Source: Pseudomonas graminis (GTDB lineage Bacteria > Pseudomonadota > Gammaproteobacteria > Pseudomonadales > Pseudomonadaceae). Taken from it: DNA of 64,000 nt. The stretch covers positions 62,001 through 126,000 of the forward strand of contig NZ_MTSB01000014.1 of NCBI RefSeq assembly GCF_002093745.1, written 5' to 3'. Below, piece by piece: positions 1-9,762 of this stretch; the first letter of the stretch is position 1; each line of letters opens with the position of its first letter. The position numbers and the translations under genes were made by a program. Under the pieces are notes generated by a model that saw only the letters and a list, made by a program, of their open reading frames with translations, made no database searches and had not been told where the DNA came from.

Positions 1-251
1 CAGCAATCGATACCCACTGGATCTGGCAGGACGGCCAGCGCCTGACCAAAGCTCCGCTGCAAATCATCGGCGGCAAGGTTGATGTGCCGAAGAAACCGGG
101 GCTGGGCGTCGAACTGGACACGGATCAATTGGCCAAGGCTCACGAACTGTATAAAGGCATGGGCCTGGGCGCCCGCAACGACGCCGTCGCCATGCAGTTT
201 CTGATCGCGGACTGGAAATTCAACAACAAGCAGCCTTGTCTGGTGCGTTGA
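1..251 (+). CDS. gudD: Glucarate dehydratase, C-terminal 82 residues (partial)
   Basis: The gene enters from the left edge; the frame is read from base 3 and stops with TGA at 249-251. The visible tail contains KPGLGVELD, then [15 protein letters not shown], and ends in a W-x-F segment. This matches the end of the enolase-superfamily enzyme D-glucarate dehydratase, which converts D-glucarate to 5-keto-4-deoxyglucarate in aldaric acid catabolism. The catalytic barrel lies outside the window, so a galactarate or mandelate-racemase relative cannot be fully excluded. A strong terminator follows 42 bases downstream. Confidence 0.85.
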   Translation, partial: AIDTHWIWQDGQRLTKAPLQIIGGKVDVPKKPGLGVELDTDQLAKAHELYKGMGLGARNDAVAMQFLIADWKFNNKQPCLVR

Positions 252-293
252 GCCTGACCGTCATTCATCACTGACTCGCCACACTGCTGGCAC

Positions 294-326
294 ACGGCGC
301 GCAACCCCCTTGCGCGCCGTTTTTTT
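294..326 (+). terminator. Rho-independent terminator after gudD
   Basis: A perfect 11-bp stem (ACGGCGCGCAA, 294-304, with its complement at 310-320) encloses a CCCCC loop and is followed directly by six T residues at 321-326. It closes the gudD transcription unit. Confidence 0.93.
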
Positions 327-393
327 CAAATCGAATGGGGCATGCTCATCTGGCGTGCTACTGTCTTGCAACATCCAGTAACGACTAGACCGC

Positions 394-1047
394 ATGCGCC
401 ACCTCGCCCGCACCCGTCCTCGCTTGACCCTTGCTGCTTTGGTTGGCGTGATCGCCGGTATCGCCTGGTCCTGGCTTATCCCCCACGCAACACTCACGCA
501 GAGCCTGCTGACGGGCTGGGACACTGGCGTGTGGCTGTACCTGATCCTGATTTTTGTCCGTACGCTGCGCAGTAACGCTGAAGACGTTCGCCGGGTTGCG
601 CTGATGGAAGACGAAAATGCCGGCGTCATTCTGGTCACGGTGTGCGTCGCGGCGCTGGCCAGTCTGGCCGCAATCATTGTTGAAATCGCGGCCAGCAAGG
701 GGCTTTCCAGCGATGCACGCATGCTTCATCACGCGTTTACCGGTGTGACCGTCATCGGTTCCTGGTTGATGATCGGCGTGATCTTCAGCCTGCACTACGC
801 ACGCGTGTTCTATACCTGGAAAGGCAAGGAACCGTCGCTGGCCTTTGTCGGCGGTGAGCAGCACCCTGACTACTGGGACTTCCTGTATTTCTCGTTCACC
901 ATCAGCGTCGCGGTACAGACCTCCGACGTGGGCGTGGCAACACGTGAAATGCGCAAGGTCGTGCTGGGCCAGTCGTTGATCTGCTTCGTCTTCAACACCG
1001 CTATTCTGGGTTTCTCGATCAACATTGCCGCCAGCCTGTTCAACTAG
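394..1047 (+). CDS. DUF1345 family inner-membrane protein
   Basis: A 217-residue hydrophobic protein. About five membrane segments are visible: near residues 10-30, 45-58, 78-100, 120-142 and 192-212. The loop with the motif [20 protein letters not shown] (about residues 163-182) is the hallmark of the DUF1345 family. Members are of unknown function, so no substrate is assigned. It lies downstream of a terminator and 35 bases upstream of the hydroxyacid dehydrogenase, with which it may be co-transcribed. Confidence 0.85.
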   Translation: MRHLARTRPRLTLAALVGVIAGIAWSWLIPHATLTQSLLTGWDTGVWLYLILIFVRTLRSNAEDVRRVALMEDENAGVILVTVCVAALASLAAIIVEIAASKGLSSDARMLHHAFTGVTVIGSWLMIGVIFSLHYARVFYTWKGKEPSLAFVGGEQHPDYWDFLYFSFTISVAVQTSDVGVATREMRKVVLGQSLICFVFNTAILGFSINIAASLFN

Positions 1048-1082
1048 CCTTTTCAGCCAACTCCGCCATGAGGACTGCAGAC

Positions 1083-2039
1083 ATGACCCCATTGAACATC
1101 GCCGTGCTTGATGACTGGCAGAACGTCGCCAGTGACGTGGTGGACTGGTCGGCACTCGACTCGGTGGGGGAAGTCAGCTTTTTGCACGACTACCCTGCCG
1201 ACACCGCGACGATGGTGCGGCGCCTGCAGGATTTCGACATTATCTGCGTGATGCGCGAACGAACCCTGTTCGACGAGGCACTGCTCAGTCAACTGCCCCG
1301 GCTCAAATTGCTGGTCACTGGCGGTATGCGCAATGCGGCCATTGATACGGCAGCCGCCAAGCGTCAGGGCATTGCCGTATGTGGCACTGAAAGCTACAAA
1401 AACGCGGCGCCGGAGCTGACCTGGGCGCTGATCATGGGCATTACCCGCAACCTGGTCAGCGAAGCCAATTCGCTGCGCGCAGGCCACTGGCAAGTCGGGT
1501 TGGGCAGTGACCTGCACGGCAAGACGCTTGGCATTCTCGGACTGGGCAGCATCGGCAAGTGGATCGCTCGCTACGGGCAAGCGTTCGGCATGAAGGTCAT
1601 TGCCTGGAGCCAGAACCTGACCCCCGAAGCCGCTGCCGAAGCGGGCGTTACTTACGTCAGCAAACAGCAATTGTTCGAACAGGCCGACGTGCTGTCCGTG
1701 CATCTGGTGCTCAGCGACCGCAGCCGAGGACTGGTAAACGCAGAAGCGCTGGGCTGGATGAAACCGGGCGCTTATCTGATCAACTCGTCGCGCGGCCCGA
1801 TCATCGATCAGACCGCCCTGATCGAGACGCTGCAACAGCGTAAGATTGCAGGCGCAGCACTGGACGTCTTCGACATCGAGCCGCTGCCCGCCGATCACCC
1901 GTTCCGCACGCTGGATAACGTGCTGGCAACGCCGCATATCGGTTACGTTACTGAAAACAACTACCGAACCTTTTACGGGCAGATGATCGAAGACATTCGG
2001 GCGTGGCATGCGGGGACGCCGATTCGGGTGTTTGGGTGA
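1083..2039 (+). CDS. D-2-hydroxyacid dehydrogenase family protein
   Basis: A 318-residue NAD(P)-dependent oxidoreductase of the D-isomer 2-hydroxyacid dehydrogenase family. The Rossmann motif GILGLGSIGKWIA is near residue 150. The catalytic Arg (NSSRGPIID), Glu (DIEPLP) and His (ATPHIGYV) are all present in the C-terminal half. I chose the ATG at 1083 over an in-frame ATG at 1068 because GAGGA at 1070-1074 is well placed for 1083. The physiological substrate cannot be read from the sequence; phosphoglycerate or glyoxylate-type substrates are both possible. Confidence 0.87.
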   Translation: MTPLNIAVLDDWQNVASDVVDWSALDSVGEVSFLHDYPADTATMVRRLQDFDIICVMRERTLFDEALLSQLPRLKLLVTGGMRNAAIDTAAAKRQGIAVCGTESYKNAAPELTWALIMGITRNLVSEANSLRAGHWQVGLGSDLHGKTLGILGLGSIGKWIARYGQAFGMKVIAWSQNLTPEAAAEAGVTYVSKQQLFEQADVLSVHLVLSDRSRGLVNAEALGWMKPGAYLINSSRGPIIDQTALIETLQQRKIAGAALDVFDIEPLPADHPFRTLDNVLATPHIGYVTENNYRTFYGQMIEDIRAWHAGTPIRVFG

Positions 2040-2102
2040 CGTGTGCTGCCACATGGCGACGCTGCGCCGGCCCCCGGACTCTGCGTCGCCCTGATCATTC
2101 AG

Positions 2103-3731
2103 CTATAGCTGAAAATGCCTCAACCTCTCGTTCAGCCCATTGGCAAGCTCTGCGAGTATCTGACTGGCGCTGGTGGTCTTGTCCGCGCGAGTGGCCGACT
2201 GAGCCGCCAAATCCCGAATGCGCACCAGGTTGCTATCGACCTCACGGGCGACTTGCGTTTGCTCTTCGCAGGCGCTGGCGATTACCAGATTACGATCATC
2301 AATGATCATCACCGAGCTGGCGATAGAGGCCAGCGCAGCATTGGCCAATTCTGCCTGGGCTTTCGTGCGATGGGCCTGCTCGCGGCTCAGCGACAACGCC
2401 GTTACGGTATCCTGGGTGCCTTTCTGTACGTGCTCGATCATGCTCTCGATCTCCCGTGTTGAGTCACTGGTGCGGTGAGCCAACGCACGAACCTCATCCG
2501 CAACAACGGCAAACCCTCGACCGGCGTCACCAGCACGGGCAGCTTCAATGGCTGCATTCAAGGCAAGCAGATTCGTCTGTTCGGAAACAGACCTTATAAC
2601 TTCCAGCACTTTCGAAATTTCCAGCGTGCTGACGGCCAGTAGTTGTGCCTGCCGGGTGGCCTGCTGCACGTCTTCCGTCAGTTGTGTAATCGAACCCACT
2701 GTCAGACCGAGTTCACCCTGTCCTTCCCGCGCAGCGCGAGCCGAAGCCCTTGACTCTTCTGAAGTGGAAACAGCATTGCGCGTCACTTCCTGTACCGCTT
2801 GGCTCATCTCGGTAACCGCCGCCGCAGACATCTCTATTTCACTGTTTTGAACACGCAGGTCAGCGTTGTTATCACGCATCAGTATGTTCAATTCTTCTGT
2901 CGCCGCGAACAATTGCCCCGCCACCTGCCCGACGTGACTCAGCGTGTGCCTTAGGTTTTCGCGCATTCGAACCATCGACTGGAGTAACAGGGCCGCCTCA
3001 TCGCTGCCCCTGCTGTCGATGTGTTCGATGCGAAGATCGCCTGCAGCGATCATTTCGGATGCCGCCAATGCCTGTCTTATCGGACCCGACAGGCTGACAG
3101 TCAGTCGCCAGGCAAGGATCAGGGTCACCATCAGCGCGAACCCCATTGTAAACAACGTGACCCGGTTGGCAGTGGCATAGGTATGACTGGCGCTGGTGCT
3201 GGCTTCGACTTGCGAAGCATCATTGAGCTGTTTCAGATCTTCCAATTGCCCCATCAGAGACTTTGCGGTATTTGCCATCTCATTCCAGGCCAGCAGACGG
3301 CCTGCGTCCTCCTGTCCTGCCGTGATCATCGCGTGAACCTGTTCGGCATGACCCGCATAGTCCCGGAAAGTCTTCTCCACGCCCTCAACAAGATCACGCT
3401 CGCCTGGCGAGTCGATGAATGGCCGATACGCGTCTATGGCTTTTGCGAACGCTGACTCGCGCTGCATCAACTCGTCTCGCGCCTGAACCCGTTGTTCGGC
3501 AGTGCGAGCGGATAACATTTTCATCACGTCGTAACGCGTATTCGAAAACGCCAGAGCAATCGCATCGCCCAAGGCTATCCCAGGCAACGAGTCGTTTTCG
3601 ATTTCAAGCCCTTTGGCACGGATACTGGATAACTGCACGAGATTGAAAACACCCAACCCCAGTACCAGCAACACCATGATTGCAAAGCAGGCCAACGTTC
3701 GCGTGGCTATTTTAAAACGTCGCAGGGACAT
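2103..3731 (-). CDS. Methyl-accepting chemotaxis protein
   Basis: A 542-residue chemoreceptor. It has an N-terminal membrane helix (about residues 10-32), a periplasmic four-helix-bundle sensor (about 35-180), a second membrane helix (about 188-208), a HAMP linker and a cytoplasmic signalling hairpin. The tip motif [20 protein letters not shown], which contacts CheA and CheW, is intact. The start at 3731 is preceded by AGAGGAAG; an upstream in-frame start at 3767 has no comparable ribosome site. No CheB/CheR-binding pentapeptide is seen at the C-terminus (ends RHFQL). The ligand is unknown. Confidence 0.93.
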   Translation of the reverse strand: MSLRRFKIATRTLACFAIMVLLVLGLGVFNLVQLSSIRAKGLEIENDSLPGIALGDAIALAFSNTRYDVMKMLSARTAEQRVQARDELMQRESAFAKAIDAYRPFIDSPGERDLVEGVEKTFRDYAGHAEQVHAMITAGQEDAGRLLAWNEMANTAKSLMGQLEDLKQLNDASQVEASTSASHTYATANRVTLFTMGFALMVTLILAWRLTVSLSGPIRQALAASEMIAAGDLRIEHIDSRGSDEAALLLQSMVRMRENLRHTLSHVGQVAGQLFAATEELNILMRDNNADLRVQNSEIEMSAAAVTEMSQAVQEVTRNAVSTSEESRASARAAREGQGELGLTVGSITQLTEDVQQATRQAQLLAVSTLEISKVLEVIRSVSEQTNLLALNAAIEAARAGDAGRGFAVVADEVRALAHRTSDSTREIESMIEHVQKGTQDTVTALSLSREQAHRTKAQAELANAALASIASSVMIIDDRNLVIASACEEQTQVAREVDSNLVRIRDLAAQSATRADKTTSASQILAELANGLNERLRHFQL

Positions 3732-4315
3732 CACACTTCCTCTTGATAGAACGTGCCAGGCACGCACTGACGTACCGCCAACACCCTAAGGGCAGGCAAA
3801 CAGTTTCCTCACCGAGTTAAATAATTGACGACGCGCCTGACATCACAGGCCACACACCAATACTTTTTAACAACGAGACCAATACTTTCTTGCCCACGAG
3901 GGCGAATGAATAAGCGTCCTGCGCAGGGCAATTAATCAGACCCGTGGCGCAACACAAAAATCCCGGCAATTAATCCAGAACTTCCGCCATTAAGCCACTT
4001 ATTTTTAAGTCCTAAACAACACTCAACACTTTAAAAGTAAGACTATTTATTCGGCCTCCTACACGTAACTTATAATTGCCCATTCACCCTACCCATAACA
4101 CCCAACACAACAGCACACCTCCGTGCCTTGATCTTATAAAAAAACACTCCACCTCGGCGCCCGCAAAATCAACACGCGCATCCATTTCAACCCCTTACAT
4201 GAACATTGACATTTAACAATTAACAACCCCGCCCACTGAGCGCTTTTCTTTTTAATGACTTGAAATAAGTAATGGCCACCTCTAGCATCGCCGCGCCCCC
4301 TTTAAGAGACAGTTG
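3732..4315. other. 584-bp AT-rich divergent intergenic region
   Basis: This gap between the chemoreceptor and the GH5-like gene is much richer in A and T than its flanks. It contains no convincing ORF. I looked for an hrp box (GGAACC-N15/16-CCACNNA) on the strand of the downstream gene. CCACTGA at 4233-4239 and CCACTTA near 3990 have no GGAACC partner at the right spacing. No other promoter stands out. Confidence 0.5.
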
Positions 4316-5530
4316 ATGAATATCAATTCAATCCGGTCCTATGACCTCACGATGGCCGCGACAGAACGATCTGCTGCCACCACCAAGACCGTCCTGCCCG
4401 TGGACGCTGACAACCGTGATCCCCATACGAACAGGCAGGCAAAACTTGATGTGTACACGCCCTCAGACAGGCACGACTCTTCAGGGAGCTCCACAGAGGC
4501 GCCGGAAGCCTTTCCGGTCTATACAAGAACACTGCTCAATCGCAACGCCGAGTTACAAAGGTCAACGGTCTCATCGGAGACTGTTTCGGTCCGCCAACAG
4601 AGCTTTGCAACTGCAGCCATAGCAAACGTTCTCCAGGGCAATGTTGCAACGGTCGACGCAAAGACTTCAAACCCGGCCGCCGCTGTCAAAGCGGCGGATA
4701 CCGGCTCGCAGGGTGGCGCCAATGTTGATCCTGATGACATCGCCACACCTGCTGCTGCAACCAAAATGATTCAAGACCTGAAAGGAATTGGAGGCGGGAC
4801 TTTACGTATTCAGATGACGCACGATCACCTCCAGAACGCCCAACAGATGGATAAACTCACTGCCTTGATTAATGAAGGGGACAAGCAAGGCGTTAAGGTT
4901 CAATTTGCGCTTCGTGACAATGCAAACGGAGGGGGCGGAAGTGTGCTGGCGGGGGACGCGTTGAAACAAGCCTCGACCGATATCAGCAACGTCGTCAAAA
5001 CGTTCGGCCATCGCCCCAGCCTTGTATTGGACACGTTCAATGAAGGTGGTACAAAAGCCAGTCAGGACTGGGCCGACATGGAAAGTACATTAATCAGATC
5101 GGCACGCAGCGCCGGTTATAAAGGAAGTATCGTTGTTGAGGACAGCAACTGGGGAGGCGGTTTGACCGCAGGCCCCGACAGTGGCTTGGTGAAATACGCC
5201 GATCAATTAAAGGCCGCCAACGGTAAAGGCAACCCAGGCCTGATTGGCAGCATTCACGAATATGCCAATGATGCAAACGCCTCTGCCCGCTTGGCCAGCG
5301 AGATCAAAGCACTGCAAAATGCCGGCTATAAACCTCAAATCGGCGAAGTGGGCAATGCTAACTGGCTGGGGGGAAATAAGTTTGAGGAAAGGGACGGCGC
5401 CACTCAAGCAGTGCGGGATAATCTTGCCGCACTTAAAGCGGCGGGAGCAGACATATTGCCTTGGAAGGACCAGTTCCAGGATGGCAAACTTCGCCACCAT
5501 GTCGGCTTTTCAAAGTCCGATCAATACTGA
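4316..5530 (+). CDS. GH5-like TIM-barrel protein without Sec signal (candidate secreted effector)
   Basis: A 404-residue protein in two parts. Residues 1 to about 140 are hydrophilic, rich in Ser, Thr and Ala, and look disordered. There is no hydrophobic signal peptide. From about residue 145 the protein resembles a clan GH-A (GH5 cellulase-like) barrel: FNE (Glu about 243, typical acid/base position), IHEYAND (His about 314) and IGEVGNANW (Glu about 344, typical nucleophile position). The polar, Ser-rich N-terminus (starting MNINSIRSYDLT) is the type seen in type III effectors, but no hrp box was found. The start is the ATG at 4316; a TTG lies one codon upstream. It is a single gene in an AT-rich setting. 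The enzyme class is likely; effector status is a guess. Confidence 0.55.
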   Translation: MNINSIRSYDLTMAATERSAATTKTVLPVDADNRDPHTNRQAKLDVYTPSDRHDSSGSSTEAPEAFPVYTRTLLNRNAELQRSTVSSETVSVRQQSFATAAIANVLQGNVATVDAKTSNPAAAVKAADTGSQGGANVDPDDIATPAAATKMIQDLKGIGGGTLRIQMTHDHLQNAQQMDKLTALINEGDKQGVKVQFALRDNANGGGGSVLAGDALKQASTDISNVVKTFGHRPSLVLDTFNEGGTKASQDWADMESTLIRSARSAGYKGSIVVEDSNWGGGLTAGPDSGLVKYADQLKAANGKGNPGLIGSIHEYANDANASARLASEIKALQNAGYKPQIGEVGNANWLGGNKFEERDGATQAVRDNLAALKAAGADILPWKDQFQDGKLRHHVGFSKSDQY

Positions 5531-5584
5531 TGATTCAAGGCTCCGAGCGACTGACCGCAGTAGTTCATGACGCACGCCGCCGAA

Positions 5585-5609
5585 CCCGCCCCCGAAAAGG
5601 GCGGGCTTT
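5585..5609 (+). terminator. Possible terminator hairpin between convergent genes
   Basis: A 7-bp GC stem (CCCGCCC at 5585-5591 with GGGCGGG at 5599-5605, 7-base loop) is followed by CTTTCC. It lies between the convergent GH5-like gene and the TonB receptor gene and could serve either. The T-run is short, so efficiency is uncertain. Confidence 0.4.
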
Positions 5610-5635
5610 CCATGCAGAACCCGATACCGGCGGCG

Positions 5636-7762
5636 TCACAACGTATACGCAATCCCCACCTGCACCGTCCGCGGTGCTCCCGGATACGCGTAGACGTTAC
5701 CAAACGCGCCCTCCTCGTACTCGGTATTGAAAACGTTCTTCAGGTCGAGGTTGAGTTTCACGTTCGGGTTGACCTTGTAGTAGGCCAGCAGGTCAAACAC
5801 GGTGTAGCTGTCCATCGAAAAGGCGACGTTGGCGGTGCGGCCAGCGCGCTGATCGACATAGCGACCACCGGCGCCCAGCCCCAGACCACGCAAGGCACCG
5901 TCCTGAAACTCATAGACATTGAGCAGGCTGAAGGTCTGTTCGGGGATGTTCATCAGGCGTGTGCCGGAGCGCAGCGTGTTGTCCTTGGTCACTTCCGCGT
6001 CGACATAGGCGTAGCTGCCCATCATCCGCCACTCGGGGGTCAGGTTGCCGACTGCATTGAGGTCCAGGCCACGGCTGCGCACTTCGCCTGCCGCCACACT
6101 GAAGGTGGAATCGACCGGATCGGTGGTCAGCACGTTGCGTTTCTCGATCTGGTAAATCGCCGCATCGACGCTCAACTGTCCCTCCAGTGCCTCCCACTTG
6201 GTTCCGATTTCATAAGACTTGCCTTCTTCCGGCTTGAAGCCGCCACCCAAACGGCTGGCACCGCTGTTGGGTTTGAACGAACGCGCCGTGTTGGCGTACA
6301 CCGCGACGGTGTCGGTCAGGTCATAGCTGAGACCGATCCGTGGCGTGACCGCATTGTCGCTGGCAGTCCAGCTGCTGGTGCCGGGCAGAAAGGAATCGTA
6401 ATCATGCTCGAAGCGCTCCAGGCGCACGCCGCCCAACAGTTTCAGGCGCTCGGTCAACGCCACCTGATCCTGCACGAAGGCAGCCCAGGTTTTCAGGTTT
6501 TCCTTGTCGTGGGTGGTGGTTCGGGTCAGTGCAGGCCGAGCCTGGCCGTAGACCGGGTTGAAAATATCGATGGGGTAGGCACTGACCGCGCCACTGGAGC
6601 GCTGGATGATTGATTTGTAGTCGTAGTCTTCGTATTCGACGCCGGTCAGCAGCGTGTGGTCGAAGCCGCCAGCGGAAAAATACCCGGTCAGGTTCAGTTG
6701 CACATCGCGGTCAGTCCACTCCAGTTTGCGGTAATTGAAGTTGCGTCCAAGGGTGCGCCCGTCAGCAGCCAGCCCGTTGGCCTCGATGGCGTCGCCCTGC
6801 AGCGAGCCGTCGAGTATCTGCACGCCGCCGCCCAGTTTCCAGTCAGCGTTCAGGTCGTGATCGAAGCGCAATTGCGCCATGTTGTTATCGTTATGCAACT
6901 TGCCCACGCTCTTCTCGCCGAAGAACGTGTCGCGCGAGGCCGTACTCGTCTGGTTGGCATAGCGCGTCAGGCCTCGGTCCAGCGGCGCATTGTTGCGCAT
7001 GAAGTCACCCTCGAACGTAATGCGCGTGGCGTCATTGACCTGCCAGCTCAATACCGGTGCAACACCGTAACGCTCGGTGTCGACATGATCCCGAAAGGTA
7101 TCACCGCCCTCGCCCACGACATTCAGGCGATAAGCGAAGCGCCCCTCGTCATCCAGCGGGCCGGAAGCGTCCAGTGTGCCGCGCTTCATGCCTTGGTCAT
7201 TGAGCTGGCTGCCCAATGTGACCTTGCGTTCGGCCAACGGCTGTTTTGAGACGACGTTGAACGTGCCTCCGGGATCGCCGCGACCATACAGCGTGGTCGC
7301 CGGACCGCGCAGCACTTCAAGGCGTTCGAGGGTGTTGGCGTCCGGCATGTTCGGATAGCCACGGTTGATGGGGAAGCCGTTGCGATAGAACTCGCCAGTG
7401 GTAAAACCGCGAACGGTAAACGTCGTCAGGCCCTGGCCGCCGAAATTGTTGGCCCGCCCGACCCCGCCCGCATAATCGAGCGCGTCCTGCAGGCGCGTGG
7501 AACCAATGTCTTCTACCGCGTCTCGGGTCATGACGCTGACGGATTGCGGGGTTTCATGCAAAGACGTGTCGGTGCGTGTCGCACTGGCAGAACGTGTGGC
7601 CCGATAACCCTCGACCGGCCCCTGCGCCGTCTCGGTGCTGGCGGTGCTCTGGATGTCGATGTTCTGCAATTCCAGTGAAGGCTGCCCGGCAGCAACCTCC
7701 TCAGCCCAGGCAGTTTGAGAAATGGCTTGAATGATAAAAAGAGAAACGAGAGTACGACGCAT
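5636..7762 (-). CDS. TonB-dependent siderophore receptor
   Basis: A 708-residue outer-membrane receptor. The signal peptide is MRRTLVSLFIIQAISQTAWA. A plug domain follows (QSVSVMTRD, then LERLEVLRGPATTLYGRGDPGG, split here only for naming), then a 22-strand barrel ending in an aromatic-poor C-terminus (GIAYTL). It takes up ferric siderophores using TonB energy; the plug motifs fit the ferrichrome/hydroxamate-type receptor family, but the ligand cannot be assigned. The start at 7762 is chosen because the signal peptide begins there; earlier in-frame codons add an unlikely 49-residue extension. An inverted repeat at 7820-7836 may be a Fur site. No sigma/anti-sigma pair lies beside it. Confidence 0.9.
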   Translation of the reverse strand: MRRTLVSLFIIQAISQTAWAEEVAAGQPSLELQNIDIQSTASTETAQGPVEGYRATRSASATRTDTSLHETPQSVSVMTRDAVEDIGSTRLQDALDYAGGVGRANNFGGQGLTTFTVRGFTTGEFYRNGFPINRGYPNMPDANTLERLEVLRGPATTLYGRGDPGGTFNVVSKQPLAERKVTLGSQLNDQGMKRGTLDASGPLDDEGRFAYRLNVVGEGGDTFRDHVDTERYGVAPVLSWQVNDATRITFEGDFMRNNAPLDRGLTRYANQTSTASRDTFFGEKSVGKLHNDNNMAQLRFDHDLNADWKLGGGVQILDGSLQGDAIEANGLAADGRTLGRNFNYRKLEWTDRDVQLNLTGYFSAGGFDHTLLTGVEYEDYDYKSIIQRSSGAVSAYPIDIFNPVYGQARPALTRTTTHDKENLKTWAAFVQDQVALTERLKLLGGVRLERFEHDYDSFLPGTSSWTASDNAVTPRIGLSYDLTDTVAVYANTARSFKPNSGASRLGGGFKPEEGKSYEIGTKWEALEGQLSVDAAIYQIEKRNVLTTDPVDSTFSVAAGEVRSRGLDLNAVGNLTPEWRMMGSYAYVDAEVTKDNTLRSGTRLMNIPEQTFSLLNVYEFQDGALRGLGLGAGGRYVDQRAGRTANVAFSMDSYTVFDLLAYYKVNPNVKLNLDLKNVFNTEYEEGAFGNVYAYPGAPRTVQVGIAYTL

Positions 7763-7818
7763 CGACGTGCAGCCCTTGGCAAGAAACCGGGCCTCATAGG
7801 ACCTGGCAGGATTTTTTT

Positions 7819-7838
7819 GCGAATAGTACAGATTCGTA
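7819..7838. promoter_or_regulatory. Possible Fur-type inverted repeat upstream of the siderophore receptor
   Basis: CGAAT (7820-7824) and ATTCG (7832-7836) form an inverted repeat with a 7-base spacer, about 58 bases upstream of the receptor start. It shares roughly half of the positions of the 19-bp Fur consensus. The location suits iron repression, but the match is weak. Confidence 0.3.
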
Positions 7839-7956
7839 TTAGTACTTGATACAAATTCCCAAAAATGACACTTCAGGCTACGCATCTTGCTGAGCAAACT
7901 CAGGGACAAACAGGCAAACTGACGCCCTGATCAGCCCTCCGCCGAGAAAACCGACA

Positions 7957-8613
7957 ATGCCCCTTTCCAACAAGCCTGCCGACCCTCGCTGCGCCTTGCT
8001 GGTGATCGACATGCAATATGACTTCATGCCCGGCGGGCAACTGGCAGTGGCCGATGGCGATGCGTTGTTGCCGCTGATCAACCGCCTGGGTCAACGCTTC
8101 GCACAGGTGATCGTCACTCAGGACTGGCACCCGGCCGGGCATATTTCGTTTGCTTCCCGTCACCCGCAACGTGTGCCGTTCGAGAGCATCACCCTGCCCT
8201 ATGGCCCACAGACCCTGTGGCCAGACCACTGCGTGCAGGGCAGCCACGGCGCGCAATTGCATGCCGACCTCGATCTGCCTCACGCGCAACTGATCCTGCG
8301 CAAAGGCTGCAATGCGCATATCGACAGTTATTCAGCCTTTCTGGAAGCCGATCGCACCACGACTACCGGGCTTGCCGGGTATCTGAAGGAGCGCAGTGTC
8401 GACACGTTGTTCGTGGTCGGGCTGGCGCTGGACTTCTGCGTCGCGTGGTCGGCGCAAGACGCGCGCAGTGCCGGTTTCACTACGTACGTGATCGAAGATG
8501 CCTGTCGCGCCATCGACATGAACGGCTCGCTGGAACAGGCCTGGAAGACCCTGTCGGGCATGGGCGTGGAGCGCGTGCAGAGCGCCGACCTGCTGGGCCA
8601 GGCCCAGGAATAA
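7957..8613 (+). CDS. pncA: Nicotinamidase/pyrazinamidase
   Basis: A 218-residue isochorismatase-fold amidase that hydrolyses nicotinamide to nicotinate in NAD salvage. The triad is visible as Asp18 (VIDMQYDF), Lys116 (ILRKGCN) and Cys161 (LALDFCVAW). The metal-site motif TQDWHPAGH is at 54-62 and WPDHC at 88-92. Length and motif order match PncA. It diverges from the siderophore receptor gene. Start ATG at 7957 follows a GAGAA element. Confidence 0.95.
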   Translation: MPLSNKPADPRCALLVIDMQYDFMPGGQLAVADGDALLPLINRLGQRFAQVIVTQDWHPAGHISFASRHPQRVPFESITLPYGPQTLWPDHCVQGSHGAQLHADLDLPHAQLILRKGCNAHIDSYSAFLEADRTTTTGLAGYLKERSVDTLFVVGLALDFCVAWSAQDARSAGFTTYVIEDACRAIDMNGSLEQAWKTLSGMGVERVQSADLLGQAQE

Positions 8614-8740
8614 CCGGACGTGTTCATACTGCGCTCGATGTGTAAAGCCGTTAGCGAACGACGGCGCGCTACACCTGTCTGAAGCATCGGACTGACGCCA
8701 CTCGCGCAGGACCATTCATCACTTGCGCTGAGGACGTTGT

Positions 8741-9676
8741 ATGGATCATGAAGTAGACGGCAAGACCCCCGGCCTTTCCGCCGAGGAAGAGCGCGAGATT
8801 GACGAGAACCAACCGCCTCGTGCGGCGGTGCTGCACGAGACGATCCGTATTCAGGGCGATCACGAGCTGGAGCGCAGTGTTGCCGCGTTGTGGTGGTCAG
8901 CGCTGGCTGCAGGCCTGACCATGGGCCTGTCGCTGATGGCGATGGGGCTGCTGAGTTCTCGCCTCGAAGGCATCCCCGGCAGTCATGTGATCAGCAGCCT
9001 GGGCTACTCGGCTGGGTTTCTGGCGGTGATTCTGGCACGCCAGCAACTGTTCACGGAAAACACCATTACCGCTGTGCTGCCCGTCATGAGCAAACTCAAC
9101 CTGGCCAACATCGGACGGTTGTTTCGGCTGTGGGGTGTGGTGCTGACCGGCAACCTGGTCGGCACACTGCTGGTGGCCTATGTCATGCTCAATCTGCCGA
9201 TCTTCGATGCCAGCACAGACAAGGCGTTTCTGGAGATCGGCCGCAAGGTCATGGAAAACGACATCAGCCAGATGTTTTCCAAGGGCATCGTGTCCGGCTG
9301 GATGATCGCGACCATGGTCTGGATGATTGCCTCCATGGAAAACGCCAAGATCGCCATCATTGTGCTCATTACCTACCTGATGGCGCTCGGAGATTTCACC
9401 CACATCGTGGTGGGTTCGGCCGAAGTGTCCTATCTGGTGTTTGCCGGAGAGCTGGGCTGGAAGGACTTCTGGTTTGCCTTCGCTGCGCCTACGCTGGCAG
9501 GCAATATCATCGGTGGCAGCTTTATTTTCGCCCTGATCAGCCATGCGCAGATTCGCAGTGAAAAAGACACCACGGCCAGAATGGAACGCGATCGCAAAAA
9601 CAAGGTGGAAAAACTTCGTCGGGAAAAAGAGCAAAGGCTCAAGGACGCTGATGCCGGGGCAAATAAAGAGATATGA
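8741..9676 (+). CDS. Formate/nitrite transporter family protein (YfdC-like)
   Basis: A 311-residue inner-membrane protein of the FocA/NirC channel family. The acidic N-terminus (EEEREIDENQPPRA, about residues 16-29) and the following LERSVAALWWSALAAG segment match the YfdC subgroup rather than FocA itself. About six membrane segments lie between residues 45 and 275. The C-terminal 40 residues form a highly charged Lys/Glu/Arg helix, likely cytoplasmic. AGGACG precedes the ATG. The transported ion is not established for this subgroup. Confidence 0.85.
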   Translation: MDHEVDGKTPGLSAEEEREIDENQPPRAAVLHETIRIQGDHELERSVAALWWSALAAGLTMGLSLMAMGLLSSRLEGIPGSHVISSLGYSAGFLAVILARQQLFTENTITAVLPVMSKLNLANIGRLFRLWGVVLTGNLVGTLLVAYVMLNLPIFDASTDKAFLEIGRKVMENDISQMFSKGIVSGWMIATMVWMIASMENAKIAIIVLITYLMALGDFTHIVVGSAEVSYLVFAGELGWKDFWFAFAAPTLAGNIIGGSFIFALISHAQIRSEKDTTARMERDRKNKVEKLRREKEQRLKDADAGANKEI

Positions 9677-9762
9677 TCCCTGTCATTAAACTTTCTTTCA
9701 GAAACGGCGCCTTCTTTTAGAGGCAGAATGACGCTTTGAACGCACCTATTCAGGCAGGGACC

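Noticed and set aside
4233..4239. Possible hrp-box half CCACTGA upstream of the GH5-like gene
   Set aside because: No GGAACC-like element lies 15-16 bases upstream; the -35 position reads ATTTAA.
5567..7249. Open frames antisense to the TonB receptor
   Set aside because: No motifs; explained by codon bias of the receptor gene, which has a signal peptide, plug and barrel.
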